A stretch of DNA of 64,000 bases from Magnetospirillum sp. SS-4 (GCF_902729425.1 NZ_CACVCH010000001.1:193501-257500), one strand, 5' to 3'. Counted from the first letter of the stretch, positions 29,585 to 39,409 are shown. A program made the numbers and translations. Notes: generated by a model not told the origin, from the sequence alone.

Positions 29585-31096
29585 ATGGCGATCTCTCCCC
29601 GCCTGGATATCCGCCAAACCCAATCCCTGGTGATGACGCCGCAATTGCAGCAGGCCATAAAGCTGCTGCAATTTTCCAGCTTCGAGCTGACCGCCTTCAT
29701 CGATCAGGAGATGGAGCGCAATCCGCTGCTGGAGCGCGAGGACGTCGACCGCCCGCTGGAGGCGACCGAACCCCGTCTCGACGCCGCCGACAAGCCGGTG
29801 CTGGATTCGGCGCCGCCCGAGACGCCGCTGCTGGACGGCATGACCGCCGCCTCGGCGTCCGAAGGACTGGACGTGGATTACGACAACACCTTCAACAACG
29901 ACAGCGCCGCCGATTCCGACGGGGCCGAGGCCTTCGGCCAGTGGGGATCGCGCAACGGCGGCAGCCACGGCTTCGACGATCCCGACACCGGCCTGGAGCA
30001 GACCCTGGCCGGCGAGATCTCGCTGCGCGACCATCTGGTGGCCCAGTTGAACGTCGACGTGGCCGACCCGGCCGAGCGCATCATCGGCCTGCACCTGATC
30101 GAAATGCTGGACGAGGCCGGCTATCTGGTCGGCGACCTGGACGAACTGGCGGAAAAACTCGGCTGTCCGCCCGGGCGGATCGAAAAGGTGCTGAAGCGGG
30201 TCCAGGGCTTCGATCCGGCCGGCGTGTTCGCCCGCACCCTTCGCGAATGCCTGGGGCTGCAACTGGCCGAACGCGATCGCCTCGACCCCGCCATGCAGGC
30301 GCTGCTGGACAACCTGGACCTGCTGGCCCGGCGCGATCTGGCCGGCCTGATGCGGGTCTGCGGCGTCGACGCCGAGGACATGGCCGAGATGATCGGCGAG
30401 ATCAAGGCGCTGGACCCCAAGCCGGCGCTGCGGTTCGACCACATCGTCGCCCAGCCCATCATTCCCGACGTGCTGATGCGCCGCGCCCAGGACGGGTCGT
30501 GGCTGGTGGAGCTGAATTCCGACGCCCTGCCCCGCGTCCTGGTCAACACCCGCTATTACGCCAAGGTCGCCGGAGCCGCCAAAAGCAAGGACGACAAGAC
30601 CTATATCAGCGAACACTACCAATCGGCCAACTGGCTGGTGAAGTCGCTGCACCAGCGCGCCACCACCATCCTCAAGGTCGCCACCGAACTGGTGCGCCAG
30701 CAGGACGCCTTCTTCCGCCTGGGAGTCCAGCATCTGCGGCCGCTGGTTCTGCGCGACATCGCCACCGCCATCTCCATGCATGAAAGCACGGTCAGCCGCG
30801 TCACCTCGAACAAGTACATCGCCACCCCCAGGGGCATTTACGAGCTGAAGTACTTCTTCACCCAATCCATCAATTCAGCCGATGGCGGCGACGCCCATTC
30901 CGCCGAGGCGGTGCGCCACCGCATCAAGGCGATGATCGAGGCCGAGGGCCGCGATATCCTGTCCGATGACCAGATTGTGGTGGCGCTGAAGGCCGACGGC
31001 ATCGACATTGCCCGGCGAACGGTGGCAAAATACCGGGAAGCCATGGGCATCGCCTCGTCGGTGCAGCGGAGACGCGAGAAGGCGCTGGGATTGTGA
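29585..31096 (+). CDS. rpoN: RNA polymerase sigma-54 factor
   Basis: A 503-residue sigma-54. Region I has RQTQSLVMTPQLQQAIKLLQ (about 8-27), followed by the acidic region II, the core-binding domain, the helix-turn-helix, and the RpoN box ARRTVAKYRE at 476-485. It directs transcription of nitrogen, motility and other genes with activator ATPases. Normal length; last conserved gene before ptsN. Confidence 0.96.
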   Translation: MAISPRLDIRQTQSLVMTPQLQQAIKLLQFSSFELTAFIDQEMERNPLLEREDVDRPLEATEPRLDAADKPVLDSAPPETPLLDGMTAASASEGLDVDYDNTFNNDSAADSDGAEAFGQWGSRNGGSHGFDDPDTGLEQTLAGEISLRDHLVAQLNVDVADPAERIIGLHLIEMLDEAGYLVGDLDELAEKLGCPPGRIEKVLKRVQGFDPAGVFARTLRECLGLQLAERDRLDPAMQALLDNLDLLARRDLAGLMRVCGVDAEDMAEMIGEIKALDPKPALRFDHIVAQPIIPDVLMRRAQDGSWLVELNSDALPRVLVNTRYYAKVAGAAKSKDDKTYISEHYQSANWLVKSLHQRATTILKVATELVRQQDAFFRLGVQHLRPLVLRDIATAISMHESTVSRVTSNKYIATPRGIYELKYFFTQSINSADGGDAHSAEAVRHRIKAMIEAEGRDILSDDQIVVALKADGIDIARRTVAKYREAMGIASSVQRRREKALGL

Positions 31097-31187
31097 TATC
31101 CCGGCCGGGCTTGACTCGGGGCATGGCCGGGACTATTTTCCGGCCCTTCCCTGCGGACCTTCGCGTGCCGCAAGATAGGGTGGATTG

Positions 31188-31652
31188 ATGGAAATCACCG
31201 ACCTGATCAGCCCCGCCGCCGTCATTCCCAATCTGCGCGCCACGTCCAAGAAGCAGGCGTTGCAGGATCTGGCGCGCCGTGCCGCCGACATCACCGGCTT
31301 GCACGAACGCGCCATCTTCGACGTGCTGCTGGAGCGCGAGCGCCTGGGAACCACCGGCGTCGGCAACGGCATCGCCATTCCCCACGGCAAGCTGTCCAGC
31401 CTGGACCGCCTGCACGGCCTGTTTGCCCGGCTGGAACGGCCGATCCAGTTCGACTCCATCGATGAACAGCCGGTCGACCTGATCTTCCTGCTGCTGGCCC
31501 CGGAATCGGCCGGTGCCGATCACCTGAAGGCCCTGGCCCGCGTCTCGCGGCTGCTGCGCGACAAGAGCGTGTGCGAGAAACTGCGCGGCACCGACAATTC
31601 CGAGGCGCTATACGCCCTGCTCACCGAATCCCCGGCCAGCCGGGCGGCATAG
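31188..31652 (+). CDS. ptsN: PTS IIA-like nitrogen regulatory protein PtsN
   Basis: A 154-residue EIIA-Ntr protein with the phosphorylatable histidine H66 in GIAIPHGKL. It receives phosphate from the nitrogen-related PTS (NPr/EI-Ntr) and adjusts potassium, nitrogen and carbon responses. The ATG at 31188 is preferred to a TTG one codon earlier. In many proteobacteria a ribosome hibernation factor gene lies between rpoN and ptsN; here only 91 non-coding bases separate them. Convergent with the extensin-like gene, two bases between stops. Confidence 0.93.
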   Translation: MEITDLISPAAVIPNLRATSKKQALQDLARRAADITGLHERAIFDVLLERERLGTTGVGNGIAIPHGKLSSLDRLHGLFARLERPIQFDSIDEQPVDLIFLLLAPESAGADHLKALARVSRLLRDKSVCEKLRGTDNSEALYALLTESPASRAA

Positions 31653-31654
31653 GC

Positions 31655-32323
31655 TCAGTATCCGCACAGCCTGTGCGGGCCGATGTCCAGGTGCAGGTGA
31701 TCGGCGTGCAGGCGGTTGTGATTGGGCGTCAGCACCACGTTGAAGTGGTCGCACGACGCCCGCGCCACCTGTTGCAGGAACTCGCTGCGCTTGCCGGCCC
31801 CCTTCCAGTCCTTCTTCACCGAGACGACGCTGCCGTCGGCCAGTTCGAAACCGCCGATATCGATGGCCTGGCCGCGGCTGTGCTCGGACAGGCGCCCGCC
31901 CCGGCTGCCCTCGCCCCTGGCGGCGGCGGCGACCGAGGTTTCGGTGCGGCGGTTGCGGCAATCATAGGTGCCCATGTGCACCAGCCGAACCACCCGCTGT
32001 CCCAGGACCCGCTGGGCGATGGGGGCCACCACCTGGGCCTCGAAGGTCTCGACGGTGCGGGCCATGGCGCAAGACACCACCCCCGGCCGGTTCCAGCCCA
32101 TGCTGGCGCCGCCGGAGACCTTGACCGGATTGGCGATGGAGCAGCCGCCCGCGCCGATGGCGGCCTGCGGCTCGAAGGCGACGCGGCGGTCGCGCAGATC
32201 CCTGAGACAGGCGGAATCGGGATCGAGGATGGGCTGGGGGCGCGGCGGCGGCGGCGCCGGCGGCGCCGCGCAGGCGCTCGCCAGGGTCAGGACAAGGATC
32301 GCGAGGGGCCGGGAAATGGACAA
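31655..32323 (-). CDS. Extensin-like C-terminal domain lipoprotein
   Basis: A protein of about 222 residues with a lipoprotein-type signal (hydrophobic AILVLTLAS then AC) followed by a Pro-rich linker and an extensin-like (ExtC) domain. Domain signatures: CSIANPVKVSGG, LSEHSRGQAIDIGGFEL (peptidase M15-like SxHxxGxAxDI pattern), and HADHLHLDIG. The fold resembles D-Ala-D-Ala peptidases, so a role in peptidoglycan is plausible. The start is uncertain: TTG at 32323 gives a compact lipoprotein signal, another TTG at 32344 lies inside an inverted repeat. A CtrA-type box lies just upstream. Confidence 0.8.
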   Translation of the reverse strand: MSISRPLAILVLTLASACAAPPAPPPPRPQPILDPDSACLRDLRDRRVAFEPQAAIGAGGCSIANPVKVSGGASMGWNRPGVVSCAMARTVETFEAQVVAPIAQRVLGQRVVRLVHMGTYDCRNRRTETSVAAAARGEGSRGGRLSEHSRGQAIDIGGFELADGSVVSVKKDWKGAGKRSEFLQQVARASCDHFNVVLTPNHNRLHADHLHLDIGPHRLCGY

Positions 32324-32329
32324 TGTCGC

Positions 32330-32366
32330 GCATCCACAAGACAAGGCGCGATTGTCTTGTGGATGC
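32330..32366. repeat. Perfect 15-bp inverted repeat upstream of the extensin-like gene
   Basis: Arms GCATCCACAAGACAA (32330-32344) and TTGTCTTGTGGATGC (32352-32366) with a seven-base spacer GGCGCGA. No T-run follows on either strand, so it is more likely an operator or RNA hairpin than a simple terminator. Confidence 0.8.
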
Positions 32367-32368
32367 CG

Positions 32369-32383
32369 TTAACAACCGGTTAA
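32369..32383. promoter_or_regulatory. CtrA-type binding site TTAA-N7-TTAA
   Basis: TTAA (32369-32372), seven bases CAACCGG, TTAA (32380-32383), an exact match to the alphaproteobacterial CtrA consensus. It is 46-60 bases before the extensin-like start and directly after the ybjQ stop. Confidence 0.55.
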
Positions 32384-32388
32384 TGCCG

Positions 32389-32712
32389 TCACCCCAGCTT
32401 TACCGCGGTGCCGTTGGCCGAGACCAGCAGCATGGTCTTGCTGTCGCCGCCGATCACCTCGTAATCCAGGTCGACGGCCACCACGGCATCCGCCCCCAGC
32501 CTGGCGGCATTGGCCTGCAAGGCGGCCAGGGCGGCGTCCTTGGCCTCGCCCAGGATGTTCTCGTACGATCCGCTGCGGCCGCCGACGATGTCGCGGATAT
32601 TGGCCAGGATATCGCGGAAGATGTTGGTGCCCATGACGGCGTCGCCGGACACGATGCCCAGATAGGCAGTAACGGGACGGCCCTCGATTGCGTCGGTGGT
32701 GGTGATGATCAT
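32389..32712 (-). CDS. YbjQ family protein (DUF74)
   Basis: A 107-residue protein of the YbjQ/heavy-metal-binding (DUF74) family. Signatures are the N-terminal beta strand [20 protein letters not shown] and [24 protein letters not shown], and [15 protein letters not shown]. The family forms a pentameric ring and has no proven function. The ATG at 32712 is chosen because the family begins there. It is divergent to mog with about 100 bases between and sits upstream of the extensin-like gene on the same strand. Confidence 0.88.
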   Translation of the reverse strand: MIITTTDAIEGRPVTAYLGIVSGDAVMGTNIFRDILANIRDIVGGRSGSYENILGEAKDAALAALQANAARLGADAVVAVDLDYEVIGGDSKTMLLVSANGTAVKLG

Positions 32713-32809
32713 GGAACGGTTCTCCGGCAGTAAGCGGCCCATCATACCCTTGACCGGCGGCCTTGGCTGTCCCCAAACTCGCCCCCCGACAATTTTCCAG
32801 GGCTTCGCC

Positions 32810-33346
32810 ATGACCGACCTCGTTCCCATCGGAATCGTCACCATCTCGGACCGCGCCAGCCAAGGCGTCTACGAGGACAAGGGCGGCCCCGCCATCCACG
32901 CCGAGATGACCCGTTTCCTGTCCACCCCGTGGCGGCCGGTGGCCCGCGTCATCGCCGACGAGCAACCCGTGATCGAGGCGACGCTGAAGGAGCTGGCCGA
33001 CGTCGAGGGCTGCGCCCTGATCGTCACCACCGGCGGAACCGGCCCGGCGCCCCGCGACGTGACGCCCGAGGCCACCGAGGCGGTATGCGACAAGATGATG
33101 CCGGGCTTCGGTGAACTGATGCGGTTGGAAAGCCTGAAGGTGGTTCCCACCGCCATCTTGTCGCGCCAGACCGCTGGAATCCGGGGCCGGAGCCTGATCG
33201 TCAACCTGCCGGGCAAGCCTTCGGCCATCGCCGATTGCCTGGTGGCGGTGATGCCGGCCGTTCCCTATTGCATCGACCTGATCGGCGGCCCCTTCATCGA
33301 CACCGATCCGGCGGTGTGCAAGGCTTTCCGGCCCAAGGCCAAGTAG
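32810..33346 (+). CDS. mog: Molybdopterin adenylyltransferase
   Basis: A 178-residue MogA-type enzyme that adenylates molybdopterin before molybdenum insertion. Family signatures are [37 protein letters not shown] (the MPT-binding loop) and [13 protein letters not shown]. Length fits MogA rather than MoaB. Monocistronic; its stop is three bases from the stop of convergent addA. Molybdenum cofactor is used by nitrate reductase, consistent with a denitrifying lifestyle. Confidence 0.93.
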   Translation: MTDLVPIGIVTISDRASQGVYEDKGGPAIHAEMTRFLSTPWRPVARVIADEQPVIEATLKELADVEGCALIVTTGGTGPAPRDVTPEATEAVCDKMMPGFGELMRLESLKVVPTAILSRQTAGIRGRSLIVNLPGKPSAIADCLVAVMPAVPYCIDLIGGPFIDTDPAVCKAFRPKAK

Positions 33347-33349
33347 AGA

Positions 33350-36300
33350 TCACCCCATGCCGGACAAGGCGTCGTCCAGCCGGGCAGGGTCCAGCTCCAT
33401 CAGCACCGGCCCGTCGGTCCACACCAGGACGCAGCGAACCCGGTGGCGGGGATAGATGCAGGCCAGCGCCAGCCGATAGGCCGCCATCTGGCGCAGGTAA
33501 AGCCCGGGCACCCCGGCCGGGTCGGCGGGCGGCTTGCGATTGGTCTTGTAATCGGCCACCACCACCTCGGAGGGCGTGACCAGCAACCGGTCGACCCGGC
33601 CGGACACGATGCGCTCGCCCATGTGGCCGACCAGCGGCACCTCGGCCCTGGCGCCGGGGCCGAACAGCGCCGTCAGGCCGGGATGGTCGAGGATGTCCGA
33701 GACCTCGTTGGCGATGGCGAGGCGGTCCTTGGTCTCCAGCCCCCATTGCGGCCGGGCCAGGAAGCGCATCATCGCCTTCGGGCGTTCCGCCCTGGCCAGG
33801 TCGGGCAGGGTCTGGAGCAGGCGGTGGATCAGCTTGCCCCGCTGCCAGCGCGGGCCGCCCTCGGCCTCGGCCAGGGGCGAGCGCACCGGCGGTTCCTCTC
33901 CGTCGGGCCGGGACGGCGCCAGCGGACGCGGCGGCACCGGCTCGACGCCGGCCGGCATCAGCGCCCAGTCGGGCAGGGGCTCGGCCGGAGGCGTCGCCGC
34001 TCCGGCGTCGTCACCGGCGGCGATAGATGCGGTCTGGGGCGAAGCCAGCACCAGCACCCGATCGTCCTCGGTCTCGGCCGCCGCCGCCAGGAACGAATCC
34101 CCGACCGTGTCGGCCAGCGGCTCCAGCCCGTCCCGCACCAGATTGTACCAGCACGATTCCGGCGGTGCCTTGCGCTGCCGCCAGCCACAGACGATCAGCC
34201 GGTCCTCGGCCCGGGTCATGGCGACATAGAGCAGGCGGCGATATTCCCGCTGGCCTGCCTGCCTGCGAGCCTCGGCGCCTTGGGCGCACAGCGAATCCAT
34301 GTCGTCGGCGCGGGCGGGCCAGGCCAGCATCTCGTCGTCGCCCTCGCCCAGCCACAGCAGGCGGGAACCGCGCGTCGGCACCTGCATGGTGTCGGGCAGG
34401 ATCACCACCGGAGCCTGCAAGCCCTTGGAGCCGTGAACCGTCATGATGCGGACCGCATCGCGGCCCGATTGTTCCAGATCGCGCTTGATCTCCAGGCCGG
34501 AAGTCTCCAGCCAGTGCAGGAAATCCTGCATCGACGGCGGATGGGCGCGCTCAAAGGCCAGGGTCAGCGCCATGAATTCGTCGATGGCGTCCTCGGCATC
34601 GAGCCCCAGCCGCGCCAGCAGCCGCTTGCGCCCGCCCAGCGGTCCCAGCACGCGGGAATACAGGCCGAACGGCGTCAGCCGGTCGGCCTGGGCCAGCAGG
34701 TCCGACAGCAGGAGATAGGCCTCCTCGAACGCCGGATCGGCCAGGATGCGGCGCTTCAGGGTCTCCCACAGCCCGGCCTCGCCGCGGTCGCGGGCCAGGG
34801 TGAACAGCTGTTCCTCGCTCAACCCGACCAGCGGCCCCTTCAGCACGGTCGCCAGGGTCAGGTCGTCCTCGGGCAGCAGCAGCAGGTTGCCCAGCGCCAC
34901 CAGATCCATCACCGCCATCTGGTCGGACAGCACCATGCGGTCGGACCCGGCCACCTCGACCTTCAGGGTCTTCAACTCGCGCACCAGATCCTCGACGAAG
35001 CCGCCGCGGCGGCGCACCAGCACCAGCACGTCGCCGGCCCGCACCGGCCGGTTGCGTGACTCCAGCCGCTCGGTCCCGATCATGGCCCGAATGCGCCGCG
35101 CCACCAGCCGGGCGAGGCGGGTACGCGGCGAATCGCCCCGGATGCGTTCCACCGGCGGCTTCCACGGCGGGATTTCGTCGGCGGCGCGGGGCTCCACCAC
35201 CGGCCACAGCTCGACCCGGCCGGCATGGCCCTGGCGATGGGCAAGATGGGTTATGTCGTCGTCCGGTCCGGCCACGCCGTCGCGGCCCGGCCGGCCCTGG
35301 CCGAACACGGCGTTGACCGCGTCCAGCACCGCCGGGGCCGAACGGAACGACAGGTTCAGGTCGACAACATCCCATTTCCGTCCCGCCGCCGGCACATGGC
35401 GGGCGAAGCTTTGGCGCATGCGCTCGAACTCGCGGGGGTCGGCGCGCTGGAACGAATAGATCGACTGCTTGGCGTCGCCCACCGCGAACACTGTGCGCAG
35501 GACCTCGCGGGCGCCGCGTCCGGAGAAGAATTCCCCGGTCAGCGCCGCCACCACCGCCCATTGGTCGGGATTGGTGTCCTGGGCCTCGTCGATCAGCACA
35601 TGGTCGATGCCGCCGTCCAGCTTGAACAGCACCCAGGCCGCCGCGCCGGGGCGCGCCAGCAGGTCGCGGGCCGCCAGAATCAGGTCGTCGTAATCCATCA
35701 GGGCGCGGGCGGCCTTGGCGCGGCGGTAATGCTCCAGCAGCGCCGAGCCCAGGGTCAGCAGCGCCCGCGTCGCCTCGAACACGGCGGCGGATTTCAGCCG
35801 ATCCGACACCCGCAGCAGCCGCTCGGCCTCGGCCAGCATCGCCGCCTCGACATGAGGGAAGGCTTCGCGAACCGCCTTGGTGCACAAGGTCTTGCGGATG
35901 ACGCCCTTGTCGGTGAGGAAGACCGAGCGCCACCCCGCGAATCCGGCCGGCCGGCCGGCCGGATCGGCCAGCCACGCGGCCATGGCGGCGGCATTCTTCT
36001 GATCGGTGACGGTGCCGCCCTGCAATCCCTCCACCGCCCGGCGCAGACCGGCGGCGTCGAGGCGGCCGTCGTCGCAGGCCCGGTCCAGCAGGACCGCCGC
36101 GGTCTCGCCCTCGTCCAACCCCAGCCGCGAACGCAGGGCGCCGGTCACGCCCGCCAACCCGCCGTGACGTTCCATCAGCCGTTCCAGCCGGCCGCGTCCG
36201 GATGCCAGTTCGGCCATCAATTCGGGAAAGGCGGTCTCGTGAATGCGCCCGCTCACCACCGCCAGCGCCTCGGCCAGGGGGGCGTCGCGGCCATCGCGCG

Positions 36301-36808
36301 CCGCGCCCAGCACCGCCAGCTTGGCCGCCTCCAGCAATTCGCCGGCATCGCGGTCGTCCATCACCTGGAAATGCGGCGCGATGCCAGCCTCCAGCGGGAA
36401 GCGGCGCAACAGCGACTGGCAAAAGGCGTGGATCGTCTCGATATGCATCCCGCCCGGAGCGTCCAGCACCTGGGCGAACAGGCGGCGCGCCCGGACGCAT
36501 TCGCGTTCCTCCGCCGCGCGCCCCAGCAACGCGGCGAGGTCGCCACCCAGCCGGGCATCGGACGAGGTCGCCCAGCCGGCCAGCCGTCCCTGGATGCGGA
36601 ACGCCATCTCGGCGGCGGCGGCCTTGGTGAAGGTCAGGCAGAGGATCTTGTGGGGCGGCGTGCCGGCCAGCAGCAGGGCCAGCACCCGGTCGGTCAGCAC
36701 CTTGGTCTTGCCGGTGCCGGCGCTGGCCGCCACCCACACGCTGGCCGACGGGTCGGCGGCGCGGCGCTGGCGGCTGTCGGCGTCGAGGGTCAGGGCCGGG
36801 CTGGTCAT
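33350..36808 (-). CDS. addA: Double-strand break repair helicase-nuclease AddA
   Basis: An 1152-residue UvrD-type helicase with a C-terminal RecB-like nuclease. Walker A is SAGTGKT at 29-35, the DEAQDTNPDQW motif is near residue 400, helicase motifs IV-VI (LSFRSAPAVLDAVN, TVHGSKGLQAPVVIL, YVAMTRAEDRL) follow, and the nuclease motif is VVADYKTNRKPP near the C-terminus. With AddB it resects DNA ends and loads RecA. The ATG at 36808 is chosen for the family N-terminus. addB, normally immediately upstream, is absent; cobD is divergent there instead. Confidence 0.93.
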   Translation of the reverse strand: MTSPALTLDADSRQRRAADPSASVWVAASAGTGKTKVLTDRVLALLLAGTPPHKILCLTFTKAAAAEMAFRIQGRLAGWATSSDARLGGDLAALLGRAAEERECVRARRLFAQVLDAPGGMHIETIHAFCQSLLRRFPLEAGIAPHFQVMDDRDAGELLEAAKLAVLGAARDGRDAPLAEALAVVSGRIHETAFPELMAELASGRGRLERLMERHGGLAGVTGALRSRLGLDEGETAAVLLDRACDDGRLDAAGLRRAVEGLQGGTVTDQKNAAAMAAWLADPAGRPAGFAGWRSVFLTDKGVIRKTLCTKAVREAFPHVEAAMLAEAERLLRVSDRLKSAAVFEATRALLTLGSALLEHYRRAKAARALMDYDDLILAARDLLARPGAAAWVLFKLDGGIDHVLIDEAQDTNPDQWAVVAALTGEFFSGRGAREVLRTVFAVGDAKQSIYSFQRADPREFERMRQSFARHVPAAGRKWDVVDLNLSFRSAPAVLDAVNAVFGQGRPGRDGVAGPDDDITHLAHRQGHAGRVELWPVVEPRAADEIPPWKPPVERIRGDSPRTRLARLVARRIRAMIGTERLESRNRPVRAGDVLVLVRRRGGFVEDLVRELKTLKVEVAGSDRMVLSDQMAVMDLVALGNLLLLPEDDLTLATVLKGPLVGLSEEQLFTLARDRGEAGLWETLKRRILADPAFEEAYLLLSDLLAQADRLTPFGLYSRVLGPLGGRKRLLARLGLDAEDAIDEFMALTLAFERAHPPSMQDFLHWLETSGLEIKRDLEQSGRDAVRIMTVHGSKGLQAPVVILPDTMQVPTRGSRLLWLGEGDDEMLAWPARADDMDSLCAQGAEARRQAGQREYRRLLYVAMTRAEDRLIVCGWRQRKAPPESCWYNLVRDGLEPLADTVGDSFLAAAAETEDDRVLVLASPQTASIAAGDDAGAATPPAEPLPDWALMPAGVEPVPPRPLAPSRPDGEEPPVRSPLAEAEGGPRWQRGKLIHRLLQTLPDLARAERPKAMMRFLARPQWGLETKDRLAIANEVSDILDHPGLTALFGPGARAEVPLVGHMGERIVSGRVDRLLVTPSEVVVADYKTNRKPPADPAGVPGLYLRQMAAYRLALACIYPRHRVRCVLVWTDGPVLMELDPARLDDALSGMG

Positions 36809-36874
36809 GGCGTGTCCGTCTCCGTTGGCCACGCCCCGGTTGACCGGCGGGCGCCGCCGCTTCATCTTGCCGCC

Positions 36875-37876
36875 ATGGTGCCATTCTTCATGCATTTCGG
36901 CCATGCCCCCGATCCGCTGCTGCTGCTGCTGGTCATGGCCATGGGCCTCGACGCCGCCCTGGGCGAAATGAACGGATTGTTCCGCCTGATCCCCCATCCG
37001 GTGGTGGTGATCGGCCGGATCATCGCCGTGCTGGAACGCCGCCTGAACCAGCCGGAACGCCCCGAGTCCAGCCGGCGGCTGCGCGGCATCCTGGTGGCGC
37101 TGGGCCTGACCCTGGCGGCGCTGGGCATCGGTTACGGCGTCGCCTTCCTGGCCCGCGCCCTGCCCCATTTCTGGCTGGCCGAGGTCTTCCTGGCCGCCAC
37201 CCTGCTGGCCCAGCGCTCGCTGTTCCAGCACGTCAGGGACGTGGCCGACGCCCTGAGGAACAACGGGCTGGAGGCCGGCCGCTACGCGGTGTCGCGCATC
37301 GTCGGCCGCGATCCGCAGTCGCTGGACGAGCACGGCGTCATCCGCGCCGCCATCGAAAGCCTGGCCGAGAACTTCGCCGACGGCGTGGTGGCGCCGGTGT
37401 TCTGGTACGTGGTGCTGGGGCTGCCCGGCCTGCTGGCCTACAAGACGGTCAACACCCTGGACAGCATGATCGGCCACCGCAACGACCGCTATCGCGCCTT
37501 CGGCATGGCCTCGGCCCGGCTGGACGACCTGCTCAACCTGATTCCCGCCCGCCTCGCCGGGCTGATGCTGGTCCTGGCGGCGCCGTTCGTGCCCCGGGGC
37601 CGGCCATTCGCCGCCATCCGGACCATGCTGAGCGATTCCCGCCACCACCGCTCGCCCAATTCCGGCTGGCCCGAGGCGGCGGCGGCGGGCGCCCTGGACC
37701 TCGCCCTGGGCGGACCGCGCAAATATCCCGGTCTGGTGGTGGACGAGAAATGGATCGGCGCCGGGCGGGCCAGGGCGACCCCGGCCGATCTGCGCCGGGC
37801 GCTGCATCTCTACGTCGTCGCCTGCATTCTCGACCTGGGCGCGGTGGCGCTGGTCATGCTCTGGTCAGTGGCCTGA
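36875..37876 (+). CDS. cobD: Adenosylcobinamide-phosphate synthase CbiB/CobD
   Basis: A 333-residue multi-pass membrane protein that attaches the aminopropanol arm to adenosylcobyric acid in B12 synthesis. Signatures are [45 protein letters not shown] and [15 protein letters not shown]. The ATG at 36875 is used; a second ATG at 36890 is possible. Its 3' end overlaps convergent cobQ by 12 bases. No cobalamin riboswitch is visible in the 66-base divergent region before it. Confidence 0.92.
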   Translation: MVPFFMHFGHAPDPLLLLLVMAMGLDAALGEMNGLFRLIPHPVVVIGRIIAVLERRLNQPERPESSRRLRGILVALGLTLAALGIGYGVAFLARALPHFWLAEVFLAATLLAQRSLFQHVRDVADALRNNGLEAGRYAVSRIVGRDPQSLDEHGVIRAAIESLAENFADGVVAPVFWYVVLGLPGLLAYKTVNTLDSMIGHRNDRYRAFGMASARLDDLLNLIPARLAGLMLVLAAPFVPRGRPFAAIRTMLSDSRHHRSPNSGWPEAAAAGALDLALGGPRKYPGLVVDEKWIGAGRARATPADLRRALHLYVVACILDLGAVALVMLWSVA

Positions 37877-39334
37877 CGCGATCTCCCACAGCCGCGCCGT
37901 ATCGATGTGGGTTTCCAGGTGGCCGGCAAGGCGGTCGAGCACGTCGTCCACCATGACGTCATAGACCAGGGTTCCGGTCCGGCCCGGCCGCAATTCGGCC
38001 AGCAGGCCGGCGCGGAATTCGTCCGAGGCGAACAGGCCGTGCAGATAGCAGCCGGCAACGCGGCCGTCGCGGGAGCGGGCCCCGTCGGGCCGCCCCTCCA
38101 GAATCAGCAGCGGTCGCCCGCAATCGGGACCGGCGGTGCGGCCCATGTGCATCTCGTAGCCCCTGACCGGGCGGTATTCCCAGTCCTGGCCGGAGATTTC
38201 GGCCAGCACCTTGTCGCCGGCCATGACCGTTTCGACGTCCAGCAGGCCGAGTCCCCGGGCGACACCGCCGGCGGGCCCCTCGACCCCCAGCGGATCGGCC
38301 ACCGAGCGCCCCAGCATCTGATAGCCGGCGCAGATGCCCAGCATCCGCCCGCCCTGGCGGACATGTGCCCTGATGTCGATGTCCCACCCCTGATCGCGCA
38401 GGAAGGCCAGATCGCCGATGGTGGATTTCGAGCCCGGCAGGATGATCAGGTCGGCGTCCCGGGGCAGCGGCCGGCCGGGGGGCACCACGTCGAGCCGCAC
38501 GTCCGGCTCGGCGGCCAGCGGATCGAAATCGTCGAAATTGGCGATGCGCGACAGCCGGGGAACGGCGATGCGGAGGCCGTCGCCGCCGCTGGAGCGCCCG
38601 CCCAGCGAGGCGGCGTCCTCGGCCGGCAGCAGGGCGGCGTCGGCGAACCACGGCACGATGCCCAGGCAGGGCAGTCCGGTGCGCTGGCGGATGATTTCGA
38701 CCGCCGGGGCGAACAGGGCGGGATCGCCCCGGAAACGGTTGATGACATAGCCCCTGAGCCGTGCCCGTTCGGCCGGCGGCAGCAATTCGTGGGTGCCGAC
38801 GATGGCGGCGATGACGCCGCCCCGGTCGATGTCGGCCACCAGGACGACCGGCAGGTCGGCGGCCTCGGCGAAGCCCATGTTGGCGATGTCGGCGGCGCGC
38901 AGGTTGACCTCGGCGGCGCTGCCGGCGCCTTCCACCACCATCAGGTCGGCGCGGCCGGCAAGGCGGCGGTAGCTTTCCAGGGCGCGGGGCAGCAGCGACG
39001 GCTTCAGGGCGTGGTAATCGCGGGCGGTGGCATTGGCCACCACCTTGCCCTGCACCACCACCTGGGCGCCGGTGTCGGTCTGGGGCTTCAGCAGCACCGG
39101 ATTCATGTCGCAGCAGGGTTCCGCCCCGGCGGCGCGGGCCTGAAGCGCCTGGGCCCGGCCGATCTCGCCGCCATCCGTGGTGACGGCGGCGTTGTTGGAC
39201 ATGTTCTGCGGCTTGAACGGCAGGACGCGCAGGCCCCGGCAGGCGAACAGCCGGCACAGGCCGGCGGCCAGCAGCGACTTGCCGACGTCGGAGCCGGTTC
39301 CTTGCAGCATCAGCGCGGGGGGGGGCTTGCTCAT
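37865..39334 (-). CDS. cobQ: Cobyric acid synthase CobQ
   Basis: A 489-residue glutamine-dependent amidotransferase that amidates side chains of adenosylcobyrinic acid a,c-diamide. The N-terminal dethiobiotin-synthetase-like domain starts [11 protein letters not shown] (10-20); the GATase domain has the nucleophile cysteine in [10 protein letters not shown] and the catalytic histidine in GCYLHGLFA. The ATG at 39334 is preferred; one at 39346 would add four residues. Convergent with and slightly overlapping cobD, so the two B12 genes are not in one operon. Confidence 0.93.
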   Translation of the reverse strand: MSKPPPALMLQGTGSDVGKSLLAAGLCRLFACRGLRVLPFKPQNMSNNAAVTTDGGEIGRAQALQARAAGAEPCCDMNPVLLKPQTDTGAQVVVQGKVVANATARDYHALKPSLLPRALESYRRLAGRADLMVVEGAGSAAEVNLRAADIANMGFAEAADLPVVLVADIDRGGVIAAIVGTHELLPPAERARLRGYVINRFRGDPALFAPAVEIIRQRTGLPCLGIVPWFADAALLPAEDAASLGGRSSGGDGLRIAVPRLSRIANFDDFDPLAAEPDVRLDVVPPGRPLPRDADLIILPGSKSTIGDLAFLRDQGWDIDIRAHVRQGGRMLGICAGYQMLGRSVADPLGVEGPAGGVARGLGLLDVETVMAGDKVLAEISGQDWEYRPVRGYEMHMGRTAGPDCGRPLLILEGRPDGARSRDGRVAGCYLHGLFASDEFRAGLLAELRPGRTGTLVYDVMVDDVLDRLAGHLETHIDTARLWEIASGH

Positions 39335-39392
39335 GGCCGGCAGCATAGATCATCGGCGCCGGAAAGGTACAGAGAGCCGCCATCGAAGTTTC

Positions 39393-39409
39393 ATGTTGCA
39401 TTGCAGCAT
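39393..39409. promoter_or_regulatory. PhaR-type palindrome upstream of the GNAT gene
   Basis: ATGTTGC-ATT-GCAGCAT, a near-perfect palindrome around TGC-ATT-GCA (TGC-N3-GCA, the core reported for PhaR, regulator of polyhydroxybutyrate granule genes). It lies about 46 bases before the GNAT start. Confidence 0.35.

Noticed and set aside
31097-31187. Terminator between rpoN and ptsN
   Set aside because: A short GGCCGG/CCGGCC stem with a nine-base loop exists but has no T-run, so it was not listed.
36809-36874. Cobalamin riboswitch before cobD
   Set aside because: The gap is only 66 bases and has no B12-box-like sequence; the region before cobQ also lacks one.
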